17,499 nucleotides of DNA from Promethearchaeota archaeon (GTDB lineage Archaea; Asgardarchaeota; Lokiarchaeia; Sigynarchaeales; SOKP01), in contig JAUWBH010000130.1 of NCBI GenBank assembly GCA_030605085.1, positions 1 to 17,499 on the forward strand, read 5' to 3'. Numbering within the stretch: the stretch's first letter is position 1; each line of letters opens with the position of its first letter. The notes beneath the pieces are model-generated. The model had not been told where the DNA came from, did not search any database, and saw only the letters and a program-made list of their open reading frames with translations. Made by a program: the position numbers and the translations under genes. Below, piece after piece: positions 1 through 6,242 of the stretch.

Positions 1-60
1 CCATTTGAAAAGACGGGTAAAATAAGTAAATTAAGGCGCAAAAAATTAATATTAACCTAA
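1..60 (+). CDS. Possible 3' end of a gene entering from the left
   Basis: Frame 1 is open from the window edge to a TAA at 58-60 and encodes a basic tail ending in LRRKKLILT. The other two forward frames close early. Twenty codons are too few to identify anything, and this may be chance. The following 81 bases up to 141 hold no gene that I can support. Confidence 0.2.
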   Translation, partial: PFEKTGKISKLRRKKLILT

Positions 61-141
61 TATATTCTCCAATCGGAATCGATTTATTAATATAGAGTAG
101 AATATTTAATAATTAAAATAAAAATCGAACAGTCTTTTAAA

Positions 142-678
142 GTGGTGTTTTATGAAAATTGTAACACTCACAAGTCAATCTGTAATTTGATGGAACTGTC
201 TAGAAATAGCGTTATCAATGCGCGTTATGGTCAAAAAGCGTTTATTAATCCAAGGACAAGGCGTCCTTATCTTCATGGCAGTGCGGGGCATGATTATGTG
301 TTATCTCTACAAATAGAAAAGGATCTTAATGGTATTAGTGGTGAAATTCCCATATGGGAAAAACATAGAAACTTATACATAACTGGTCATGTTGATTTGA
401 TTAAGAAAATTGAGAATTTTATATTTGTCATTGATTACAAACCCAAACAGACTCCTATTTTATCTTTTAATTCCCTTCATGCGTCTTTCATAAATTCAAT
501 TCCTCAAGTTGCCTTTTACGGGCTGGTTGTAAAGCGAAGATTTAATATTGATAATTTACTTTGTGCAACTTTCAACAAAAATGGGGTGTGGATATATGAA
601 CCCAAGACCTTATTGAACGCAATTAAGACTTTTTTAATTAATAATAATCGACCTTGTAGATGGCAAAAATTTCTGTAA
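142..678 (+). CDS. Compact Cas4/RecB-type PD-(D/E)XK nuclease
   Basis: This 178-residue protein carries the ordered motifs of the RecB/Cas4 branch of PD-(D/E)XK nucleases. These are GxxxH (G46-H50), the metal-binding Asp in GHVDLI (D85), the DYK triad (D98-K100) and QxxxY (Q122-Y126). Family members cut DNA ends with Mg2+ or Mn2+. Cas4 proteins usually carry four Cys for an Fe-S cluster; the few Cys here (C7, C14, C141, C172) do not form that pattern. The start is a GTG at 142, followed by another GTG; the in-frame stop at 88-90 excludes a much longer protein. No cas genes, repeats or helicase lie nearby, so a CRISPR role is not supported. A role in DNA repair or a degraded mobile element is possible. 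The stop codon lies exactly where a copied piece of a TPR gene begins (676), suggesting recombination at the 3' end. Confidence 0.65.
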   Translation: MVFYENCNTHKSICNLMELSRNSVINARYGQKAFINPRTRRPYLHGSAGHDYVLSLQIEKDLNGISGEIPIWEKHRNLYITGHVDLIKKIENFIFVIDYKPKQTPILSFNSLHASFINSIPQVAFYGLVVKRRFNIDNLLCATFNKNGVWIYEPKTLLNAIKTFLINNNRPCRWQKFL

Positions 679-704
679 AGAATTATTAAGAAAATTAAAA
701 AAAG
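676..704 (+). repeat. 29-bp copy of the 3' end of the TPR gene
   Basis: Bases 676-704 are identical to 1658-1686, the codons for the KELLRKLKK tail of the downstream TPR protein, and weaker similarity continues for about 8 bases. The copy is in the same orientation, 982 bases upstream. It begins with the stop codon of the nuclease gene. The most likely origin is a lost TPR paralogue whose last codons remain behind the nuclease gene. Low-complexity A/T sequence makes partial matches easy, but 29 exact bases at a gene end is well above expectation. Confidence 0.65.
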
Positions 705-788
705 TTTTCAGACTCACTAACTTTTTAATTGATTAAAATCTTATGTATTAAGATTTCTTTTTTAAAGTTTTAGCTTTTTGTAAAAATT

Positions 789-792
789 GGAG
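789..792 (+). promoter_or_regulatory. Ribosome-binding site of the TPR gene
   Basis: GGAG lies 11 bases before the ATG at 804 and supports that start. Confidence 0.5.
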
Positions 793-803
793 ATTATATT
801 TAA

Positions 804-1697
804 ATGATAAATAAAAAGATTAACGGAAAAAGTTTCGCAGAATGGGCTAATGAAGGAATGAATTATTTAGATTCAGGAAATTTTAAGGAAGCAATCGAAT
901 GTTTTGAAAAAGCCGTTCAGATTAATCCTGAAAATAGTGGTGTATGGAGTAATATGGGAGTAGCATACGAAAATATTGGAAATTATAAAAAGGAAGTGGA
1001 GTGTTGCGAAAAAGCAATCAAAATCGATCCTAAAGATAATTGGGCTTGGTATAATTGTGGAGTGGGATATGGTAAATTAGAAAAATATCAAAAAGTTATT
1101 GAATGTTATAAAGAAGCAATAAAGATTAATCCTAATGATAAGAATGCTTGGTTTAATATGGGGCACGCTTATCGTAATATAAAAGATTATCAAAATACTA
1201 TTGAAAGTTTCGAAAAGGCAATTAAAATCGATCCTCAATACCTTAAAGCTTGGAAAAATTTAGGATATATTTACAGTTTAGTTGGAAATCATAAAAGAGC
1301 AATTAATTGTTACAACGAATTGCTTAAAAGAAATCCTAACGAGAGTAAAGCTTGGTATAATATGGGTGTCGCTTATTTCAAATTGGGCAAAGATCGTAAA
1401 GCTATTGAATGTTTTAAAGAAGAAATAAAAATAGATCATCAAAATTATAGCGCTTGGAATAATATGGGTTTCGCCTATAGAAACTTAGGAAATTTTAAAG
1501 AAGCTGCAAAGTGCTACGAAGAAGCAGTGAAAATTGAACCTACACACGCAAGTTCTTGGTTTAATCTTGGTATCGTATATGCCAATATAAATAATAACCA
1601 GAAAGCAATTGAATACTTTAAGAAGACTCTGAAAATTGATCCTAACAATATGGGAGCTAAAGAATTATTAAGAAAATTAAAAAAAGCTCAGAAGTAA
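804..1697 (+). CDS. Tetratricopeptide repeat protein, eight TPR units
   Basis: The 297 residues consist almost only of eight consecutive 34-residue TPR motifs, from about residue 13 to 284. They have the consensus W-x2-G/N-x-A-Y...A-x2-C/Y-[FY]-x-K-A-[IV]-x-I-[DN]-P. A short basic tail (KELLRKLKKAQK) follows. TPRs fold into a helical solenoid that binds peptides or other proteins, so this is a scaffold with no catalytic residues. There is no signal peptide or membrane segment, so it should be cytosolic. The near-identical units (for example KAIKIDP repeated) suggest recent internal expansion. The start at ATG 804 is supported by a GGAG motif. It converges on the minus-strand nuclease gene at 1755. 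Its 3' end is duplicated at 676, so a paralogue probably once stood beside it. The partner is unknown. Confidence 0.92.
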   Translation: MINKKINGKSFAEWANEGMNYLDSGNFKEAIECFEKAVQINPENSGVWSNMGVAYENIGNYKKEVECCEKAIKIDPKDNWAWYNCGVGYGKLEKYQKVIECYKEAIKINPNDKNAWFNMGHAYRNIKDYQNTIESFEKAIKIDPQYLKAWKNLGYIYSLVGNHKRAINCYNELLKRNPNESKAWYNMGVAYFKLGKDRKAIECFKEEIKIDHQNYSAWNNMGFAYRNLGNFKEAAKCYEEAVKIEPTHASSWFNLGIVYANINNNQKAIEYFKKTLKIDPNNMGAKELLRKLKKAQK

Positions 1698-1719
1698 TAT
1701 TAGAGAAAGAAAAACATAT

Positions 1720-1759
1720 CTTAAAAATTCCTTATTTTTTAATATCCTTATTTTTTAAG
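1720..1759. terminator. Bidirectional terminator with a repeated T-tract
   Basis: Between the convergent genes the 14-base unit tccttattttttaa occurs twice (1729-1742 and 1745-1758, period 16). Each copy contains a T6 run, the usual archaeal stop signal for the plus-strand transcript. CTTAAAAA at 1720-1727 and TTTTTAAG at 1752-1759 can pair, giving a symmetrical hairpin usable on both strands. It overlaps the stop codon of the minus-strand gene. Confidence 0.45.
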
Positions 1760-2267
1760 AGAATCTCTCATCTAAATTTATACCGCAATTAGGACAATGT
1801 TTTTTCGTGTCGTTTACTTGAAAATATTTATTAAATTCATCTTCCAAATTAGAATAAATGTCAGTAAACATAATATCCTCAATTGAGACTAGTTTATGCT
1901 TTCCCTTTCGATATAATCTAATTTTTTCTTCTTTTCTCTTTTCATAATCCTTTCCATAATATCCCCAATATTCAATATAAATATCGTACTCCGGTAAATA
2001 CCAATCGCATTTAATTTTATTCCCTCGCACCTTTAGAATTTCTTCATATTCATGTCCTATGCCAAGGCGGTGAAGATGATTATCAATAATTAATTCTCCT
2101 TTGGATTTTACGATATGTCCGTCAATACATTTAAAACTTGTAGCTACTTCACGCTTCTCGGGTTTAAATAAGATTTTTTTAAGTTTTAACGCAAAATAAT
2201 AAAGTATTATAAAGACAAATAAGAAAGCAATTCCTCCGAGTATAAAATATAAGATTAATTCATTCAT
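1755..2267 (-). CDS. Membrane-anchored Vsr/DUF559-like nuclease with C-terminal zinc-knuckle half
   Basis: Residues 4-34 form one hydrophobic helix (ILYFILGGIAFLFVFIILYY) followed by a basic KLKK stretch, predicting an N-terminal anchor with the rest in the cytosol. Residues about 53-135 resemble the Vsr/DUF559-like restriction-endonuclease fold. The features are SKGE (E58), a hydrophobic helix, HEYEEIL, CDWYLPEYDIYIEYWG (D88 and E99 as likely metal ligands) and a basic Y-x-R-K-E-E-K-x-x-x-Y helix before the KLVSIED strand. The C-terminus ends in CPNCG (C158, C161), only half of a zinc ribbon, so it may dimerise or pair with another half-site. Nucleases of this fold are normally soluble, so the membrane anchor is the odd part. 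Catalysis is inferred only: the canonical Lys after the second acidic residue is replaced in E-Y-W-G. It lies beside a surface protein that also ends in a zinc ribbon. Confidence 0.7.
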   Translation of the reverse strand: MNELILYFILGGIAFLFVFIILYYFALKLKKILFKPEKREVATSFKCIDGHIVKSKGELIIDNHLHRLGIGHEYEEILKVRGNKIKCDWYLPEYDIYIEYWGYYGKDYEKRKEEKIRLYRKGKHKLVSIEDIMFTDIYSNLEDEFNKYFQVNDTKKHCPNCGINLDERFS

Positions 2268-2296
2268 ATCTAACTCAATTAAATCATCTTTGTATT

Positions 2297-2497
2297 TTAT
2301 TTGTTCTTGATTTTAAAAAGTAATGTAATAATTAAAAAACCAATAGAGAACATTTGTTTCATAAAGTTATCCGTTATCATTTGACCAAATTTTTCAATAA
2401 TTTGCATGTATAATACTTCATTATGGAAAACATTTATAATTTTAAAAATGTTAAAAAATTCATAACCAAAAAAATTAAATACACTATACAAAATCAA
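2297..2497 (-). CDS. Possible small membrane protein upstream of the anchored nuclease
   Basis: A 66-codon frame lies 29 bases upstream of the minus-strand nuclease gene, in the same orientation. A shorter start at the internal Met of MQIIEKFGQM gives about 36 residues ending in one hydrophobic helix (FSIGFLIITLLF) and a basic tail. The region is very AT-rich and must also hold the promoter of the divergent gene at 2514, so the long form is doubtful. No family recognised. Confidence 0.2.
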   Translation of the reverse strand: MILYSVFNFFGYEFFNIFKIINVFHNEVLYMQIIEKFGQMITDNFMKQMFSIGFLIITLLFKIKNK

Positions 2498-2513
2498 ATT
2501 AGAGCGAAAAACT

Positions 2514-3527
2514 ATGAAAAAATTGAAAAAATTTTATACTTTATTAGTAGTTGGATTTTTTTTTATACCTCTAATAAATTTTTCTGTCGCTGAAAAAGAG
2601 AATTTTGTTGGTATTGACGAAGAAGAGGTATATCTGTGGGAAGTGGATTATGATGATGATGTGTTTGACCATTGGGCAGAAGATTTTGATGTTCAATCTA
2701 ATGAAGTAGTTGATATTGAAGATTATAAAGATCTTGAGGCAATTAAAATAAATATTACTGATATTGATAGTGATGTAGAAGAGGAGGAGTTTGAACTTGT
2801 TTTTCAAGAAAAAACAGATGATTACGAAGGAGTCGATCTCGACTACGACTATTATGAAACAGAAGATTATGACTCAGAAGACTATAATAATGTTGATTGG
2901 GATTTAACTTCAAAAGATGATTATTTTCTTTTTAAATTTGATAATGAACTATATATGGAATTATCTTTTGATAGCTTTAATTATCATTTTATAGATGAGG
3001 ATCCTGATTGGGGTGAAGTGGTCGATACATGGGAAGATCTTTTTATTTCGGAGGGTATAAATGGAGATGTTGATGAAAACGACGATGGTATATCTCTTGA
3101 AATAGATATTACTGGTGTGGATTTAATTGAAATAACAACTGAATATGGTAGTGACGGAGTTTTGGATTATTATGAATTCAAATATGATGAAGAAACACTT
3201 TTAGAATTAGAATTAAAAGATATACCTGAAGAACCCATCCCTGAAACCATCCCTTTAGATGTAATATTTTGGATAATTATAGTTCTAATTATCGTAGGTA
3301 CTGCATCAGTTGCATTAACTGTAGTGATAATAATAACTATGCAAAATAGGAAAAAAGAACGCCCGTATTTTCCGGAGCACACAGTAATTTCCAGAGTTCC
3401 TAAAATAATTTCAATACCTATTAAAACTAAACAGCCAACCCAAATATCGTATTGCCCTGCGTGTGGAAATAGAGTTTTACCAGATAATAATTTTTGTCAG
3501 GAATGCGGTATAAGACTTAATCAATAA
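2514..3527 (+). CDS. Secreted acidic type I membrane protein with cytosolic zinc ribbon
   Basis: This 337-residue protein begins with a basic-hydrophobic signal peptide (residues 1-26, ending near FSVAEKEN). An extracellular domain of about 215 residues follows, extremely rich in Asp and Glu, with a beta-type pattern that opens with a GIDEEEVYLWEV motif. A single transmembrane helix (about 250-275) is followed by basic residues (MQNRKKER). The last 25 residues form a four-Cys zinc ribbon, CPACG...CQECG (C314, C317, C328, C331). The topology is therefore outside-acidic, inside-zinc-ribbon. Proteins of this layout are abundant in Asgard archaea; their function is unknown. The acidic ectodomain may bind Ca2+ or other cations, or act as a surface receptor. 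It has its own promoter region and ends before a poly-T signal at 3610. I do not recognise a named family. Confidence 0.82.
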   Translation: MKKLKKFYTLLVVGFFFIPLINFSVAEKENFVGIDEEEVYLWEVDYDDDVFDHWAEDFDVQSNEVVDIEDYKDLEAIKINITDIDSDVEEEEFELVFQEKTDDYEGVDLDYDYYETEDYDSEDYNNVDWDLTSKDDYFLFKFDNELYMELSFDSFNYHFIDEDPDWGEVVDTWEDLFISEGINGDVDENDDGISLEIDITGVDLIEITTEYGSDGVLDYYEFKYDEETLLELELKDIPEEPIPETIPLDVIFWIIIVLIIVGTASVALTVVIIITMQNRKKERPYFPEHTVISRVPKIISIPIKTKQPTQISYCPACGNRVLPDNNFCQECGIRLNQ

Positions 3528-3609
3528 TATAGCAAACTAAAATGGTGATCAGTAATTAACTGCCTACAAAGAATGGGAAGAGAAGGAAGATGGAAAGATA
3601 TAAAAATAA

Positions 3610-3624
3610 TTTTTGTTTTTTTTT
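3610..3624 (+). terminator. Poly-T terminator of the surface-protein gene
   Basis: A run of fourteen T interrupted by one G lies about 83 bases behind the stop codon of the gene at 2514-3527. Archaeal RNA polymerase stops at such tracts without a hairpin. Confidence 0.45.
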
Positions 3625-3789
3625 AAAAAGAAACCAAATCTTTAATTGAGAAAAATAATCGACAAGAATATTGCTTTATAAAGTTATAAAATATCAGAAT
3701 TAATAATTACAGCCAATTTAATTATTAAATATTAAAGATTAAGTTTTTATTATGTATTTATTTTTACTTCGTAGGATTATGAATTAAAA

Positions 3790-3805
3790 TTGTTTGATCA
3801 AACAA
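3790..3805. promoter_or_regulatory. Perfect 16-bp palindrome upstream of hdrC (possible operator)
   Basis: TTGTTTGATCAAACAA is a perfect palindrome, 74 bases before the hdrC start, a fitting place for a dimeric regulator. It has more G/C than the sequence around it. The rest of the 352-base gap 3528-3879 holds the poly-T stop, AT-rich sequence with TATA-like stretches (for example near 3673-3690), and no gene that I can support. Confidence 0.4.
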
Positions 3806-3879
3806 AAAAAGTAGTAATTTACTCTTTTCAAAATTGTAAATCAAGATAATAGAACATTCAAAAGAGATTTGAAATAAGT

Positions 3880-4470
3880 ATGAGTGAAAATGTAGAAAAA
3901 TATATTAAAAGGAAGGTTTTTAAAGACTTCAACTCTAAAATAGCTCAAAAATTCGTTGATGCTGGTTTAGAAAAAATACGAGCTTGTATCAATTGTGGAA
4001 CATGCTCAGGGAGTTGCCCCTCTGGAAGGCGAACGGCTTACCGAACTCGTTCTGTTATTCGGCGCGCATTGATAGGTGATGAATCTGTTCTAAGCGATAT
4101 TGATATCTGGCTATGTAGCACTTGTTATTACTGCTACGAAAGGTGTCCTCGTAATATTCCTGTGACAGATATGATCATCAAACTTAGGAACATTGCTGTC
4201 GAAGAGGGTCATATTTTAGATTCTCACTTTGGTTTGGCCAACAAAGTTTTCTATGTTACTGGTCACGGTGTACCTGCTTCGGGTGAAAATAATAAGAAAT
4301 GGAGAGATTTACGAGAATCGTATGGATTACCTCCTTTGCCACCGACAGTTCATTCTTATCCTGAAGCCGTTGAGGAATGTCAAGAATTAATGAAATCTGT
4401 AGGTTTTAGAGATTTAATGGACAAAATAGAAAAAATAAAAGAAAAACAAAAGGCTGAGGAGGAAAAATAA
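3880..4470 (+). CDS. hdrC: Heterodisulfide reductase subunit C
   Basis: HdrC is the small iron-sulfur subunit that passes electrons from HdrA to the HdrB active site in the cytosolic HdrABC complex. The 196 residues show two [4Fe-4S] motifs: C36-x2-C39-x2-C42-x3-C46-P and C79-x2-C82-x2-C85-x3-C89-P. A helical linker and the conserved GHGVP...N...W...R...G...PP segment follow (about residues 126-150). Length and order match methanogen and Asgard HdrC. The C-terminal tail (KEKQKAEEEK) is charged. The stop is at 4468-4470. The hdrB start codon follows after two bases, and the hdrB ribosome-binding site lies inside the last hdrC codons, so the two genes were translationally coupled. HdrB is now cut after nine codons. 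Confidence 0.93.
   Translation: MSENVEKYIKRKVFKDFNSKIAQKFVDAGLEKIRACINCGTCSGSCPSGRRTAYRTRSVIRRALIGDESVLSDIDIWLCSTCYYCYERCPRNIPVTDMIIKLRNIAVEEGHILDSHFGLANKVFYVTGHGVPASGENNKKWRDLRESYGLPPLPPTVHSYPEAVEECQELMKSVGFRDLMDKIEKIKEKQKAEEEK
4456..4462 (+). promoter_or_regulatory. Strong ribosome-binding site of the interrupted hdrB
   Basis: GAGGAGG inside the end of hdrC lies 10 bases before the ATG at 4473. A motif this good in front of a nine-codon frame shows that a real gene once started here. Confidence 0.7.
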
Positions 4471-4472
4471 AA

Positions 4473-4502
4473 ATGGAAGCAGATCATAAATTGAGATATT
4501 GA
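4473..4502 (+). pseudogene. hdrB: hdrB 5' fragment (start codon and nine codons)
   Basis: The frame reads MEADHKLRY and then TGA. HdrB proteins begin with a short leader followed by [L/I]-x-Y-x-x-[F/Y]-LGC, and KLRY fits the residues just before that motif. The start sits two bases behind the hdrC stop and has a strong ribosome-binding site, exactly where hdrB belongs in hdrCB operons. The rest of hdrB lies about 8.8 kb downstream from 13315 and overlaps this piece only in the codons for RY. Identification rests on position, ribosome-binding site and the reciprocal fit of the breakpoints, since nine residues alone prove little. Confidence 0.65.
4493..4499 (+). repeat. Left 7-bp direct repeat of the hdrB interruption
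   Basis: GAGATAT at the end of the hdrB 5' fragment is repeated at 13314-13320, where hdrB resumes. With one indel the match extends to AATTG(G)AGATAT. Confidence 0.55.
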
Positions 4503-4515
4503 ACTCTGCATTCAC

Positions 4516-4538
4516 ATTGAGTTCATATTGAACTCAAT
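4516..4538. repeat. Perfect 10-bp hairpin at the left junction
   Basis: ATTGAGTTCA (4516-4525) pairs perfectly with TGAACTCAAT (4529-4538) over a 3-base loop. Its right half repeats sequence at the break: ATATTGAACTC occurs at 4496-4506 and again at 4525-4535. No T-tract follows directly, so a simple terminator role is uncertain. Confidence 0.6.
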
Positions 4539-4594
4539 TTCTATTTTAGTAAAAAATCTATCATTAGCTTTATTTTTACTTCCATATTTTCAAT

Positions 4595-4711
4595 TTACCT
4601 GTTTTGATTCATTTCAATGAAATCGTTGATTTCATCGTATGAACCCATAATTTGTTTAATGTAGGGAAATTTTAAACCATATTTGGTTGGGAAGCAAAAA
4701 ACAAAAAACAT
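4595..4711 (-). CDS. Possible 38-residue peptide or coding remnant
   Basis: An ATG at 4711 opens a 38-codon frame, 9 bases behind the stop of the small Cys protein on the same strand. After a phenylalanine-rich start, the part from TKYGLKFPYIKQIM to DEINDFIEMNQ has a natural, non-low-complexity composition, so it may be a decayed gene end or a second small gene. An 8-bp hairpin with a 3-base loop (4617-4635) lies inside it. No family recognised. Confidence 0.2.
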   Translation of the reverse strand: MFFVFCFPTKYGLKFPYIKQIMGSYDEINDFIEMNQNR

Positions 4712-4739
4712 ATACTACTATCAAAAGGCTTCCCAACCA
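4684..4739. repeat. 12-bp perfect inverted repeat around a small gene end
   Basis: TGGTTGGGAAGC (4684-4695) is the reverse complement of 4728-4739. The right arm overlaps the last codons (GWEA) of the minus-strand gene at 4721-4927. The 32-base loop contains two T6 tracts on the minus strand. It may terminate that gene, or be a trace of an inverted duplication. Confidence 0.55.
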
Positions 4740-4927
4740 TATTCAATACCCGCAGGACATGAATCAACCATCCCTTCATATAGTACAACTCCTTGTTTAC
4801 CTTTATGTTCACCGATTCCTTTTCTGCTTGGTTCCCCAGAATAAGTAAATCTACACGCCTTACAATGTGTATATTTAAATATTTCAGCCTTTAATTCTTC
4901 TAATCTAGTCATACCCGTTTTTGCCAT
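4721..4927 (-). CDS. Small Cys-containing protein, possible Fe-S or zinc binder
   Basis: The 68-residue protein has an N-terminal helix (TRLEELKAEIFKY), then HCKAC (H21, C22, C25), a glycine- and lysine-rich middle and a C-terminal SCPAGIEYGWEAF with a third Cys (C57). CxxC followed by a distant CP resembles an Fe-S or zinc site, but three Cys (plus H21) are too few for a classical ferredoxin motif. It does not match HdrB or HdrC. It is the first gene inside the left end of the interrupting segment and stands alone on the minus strand. Translation begins at an ATG with only a weak upstream motif. The varied composition and conserved-looking C-terminus make it more likely real than chance. Function unknown. 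Confidence 0.55.
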   Translation of the reverse strand: MAKTGMTRLEELKAEIFKYTHCKACRFTYSGEPSRKGIGEHKGKQGVVLYEGMVDSCPAGIEYGWEAF

Positions 4928-5111
4928 GTTCTAACACTTTTTATTTATTTATTTTTTTATTCTAAAGAATGCAAATAATAGCGAAAAAGATTCTATTAAA
5001 ATAATGAAAGGAAGAATATTAAATAAATAGAAATAATAAAGATTAAGGTGATTATTTGATACAAGAAGAAATATCGGAAGTTGACCAAAAGAAGAAATAA
5101 TAAGAAGAAGA

Positions 5112-5920
5112 ATGAATAATATAAAAAGAAATTTGGAAAAAATAAAGCATAAAATTGTTGTTATTTCTGGAAAGGGTGGCGTTGGAAAAACTACTGTTGC
5201 CGTTAACCTTGCAGTAAGTTTAGCTAGCGTAGGGTTAAGGACAGGGATTTTAGATATTGATATTACCGGACCTATTGTTGTAAAAATGTTAGGATTAAGT
5301 CCAAAATTAAATCCAAGAGTAGATCCAGAAACTAAGAAATTTTATCCCGTTATAACGGATCATTAAATATTAAAGTTATGAGTATGGCCTTTTTAACTGA
5401 AAATCCAGACGAACCAGTTATTTGGAGAGGACCCATGAAAATGGGAGACGTAAGACAATTTTTAGGAGACGCTATTTGGGGTGACCTTGATTATTTGGTA
5501 TGTGATTTACCACCAGGGGCTTCTGACGAAACATTAGATATTTTACAATTAATTCCTGAAGAAAATGTTATTATCGTATCTACTCCTCAAGAAGTAGCTT
5601 TAATGGACGCCCGAAAAACAATTAAAATGGCTCAAATAATGAAAAGGAACGTTATTGAAATTATTGAAAATATGTCAGGATTTAAATGCCCAAATTGCGG
5701 TGAATATATCGAAATCTTTGGCAGTGGAGGTGCAGAAAAGGCAGCAAAAGATTTTGGGATTAGACTATTAGGTAAAATTCCTTTTGAAACGGAAATAGGA
5801 CAACAATGTGATCAAGGGTTACCATTTATAATGAGGTATCAAGACTCTGAAAGTTCTAAAGCATTTAAAACGGTTATAAAAGAAATAAAAGAAATTTTAG
5901 AAAATAAAAATATAAACTAA
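5112..5920 (+). pseudogene. mrp: Mrp/NBP35-type Fe-S carrier ATPase, frameshifted
   Basis: Mrp/NBP35 ATPases bind and transfer [4Fe-4S] clusters to apoproteins. The first frame (5112-5366) has the deviant Walker [10 protein letters not shown] at residues 20-28 and the switch-like DIDITGP, where most relatives have D-x-D-I-H-G-P. It stops after FYPVITDH. The homology continues in another frame from about 5370 (KVMSMAFL, then 5378-5920) with WRGPMK, DYLVCDLPPGASDE and the cluster-binding CPNC. One missing base, or two extra, near 5364-5370 explains the break. All catalytic motifs are otherwise intact, so this is either a recent lesion or a sequence error. Typical archaeal Mrp also has an N-terminal extension. 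A 14-codon frame at 5056-5100 ([17 protein letters not shown] start) may be that extension, cut off by stop codons. Neighbours (radical SAM, NifX-like proteins) fit an Fe-S maturation role. Confidence 0.85.
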
Positions 5921-5937
5921 AGTGAGGCATAAGTAAA

Positions 5938-6173
5938 ATGACTAAAGAGAAGTTTGACAAATTTACAGATAAACTTCAAAAAGAAGATTTGGAAAAAGAA
6001 ATACAGAGAAGATAAACAAAATCAGAGATGGTAGATTAATGCCAATGAGTTGTTGTCATTACAGTTTTTGGTTATTACATATACCAAAAATAAAGGAAGG
6101 AGAGAAGGAAAAGGAAGAAAAGGAATTTGAATCAAAGAAAAATTGTGAATCCAGAAAACAAGGGATGGAATAA
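5938..6173 (+). pseudogene. Probable broken small gene behind mrp
   Basis: An ATG at 5938, with GTGAGG upstream and 17 bases behind mrp, opens a 25-codon frame (MTKEKFDKFTDKLQKEDLEK...) ending at 6015. A second frame, open across that stop and ending at 6173, reads RDGRLMPMSCCHYSFWLLHI followed by a Lys/Glu-rich tail. Together they look like one small gene with an internal frameshift or deletion. The N-terminal K-F-x-x-F-x-x-x-LQK pattern weakly recalls NifU/IscU-type scaffold proteins, which would suit a place beside mrp, but the NifU Cys motifs are absent. I do not recognise it. The rest of the gap 5921-6242 has no other gene. Confidence 0.35.
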
Positions 6174-6242
6174 AATACTAATACTTAATTTATAAAATAA
6201 AGATTTTAAACTATTTTAAATAAATAATGTAAAAGATGTAAA

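Noticed and set aside
142..678. cas4 gene of a CRISPR locus
   Set aside because: There is no repeat array, no other cas gene and no four-Cys cluster; only the nuclease motifs fit.
2571..2807. Minus-strand frame of 78 codons within the surface-protein gene
   Set aside because: The Ile/Phe/Asn-rich product is what the complement of Asp/Glu codons yields.
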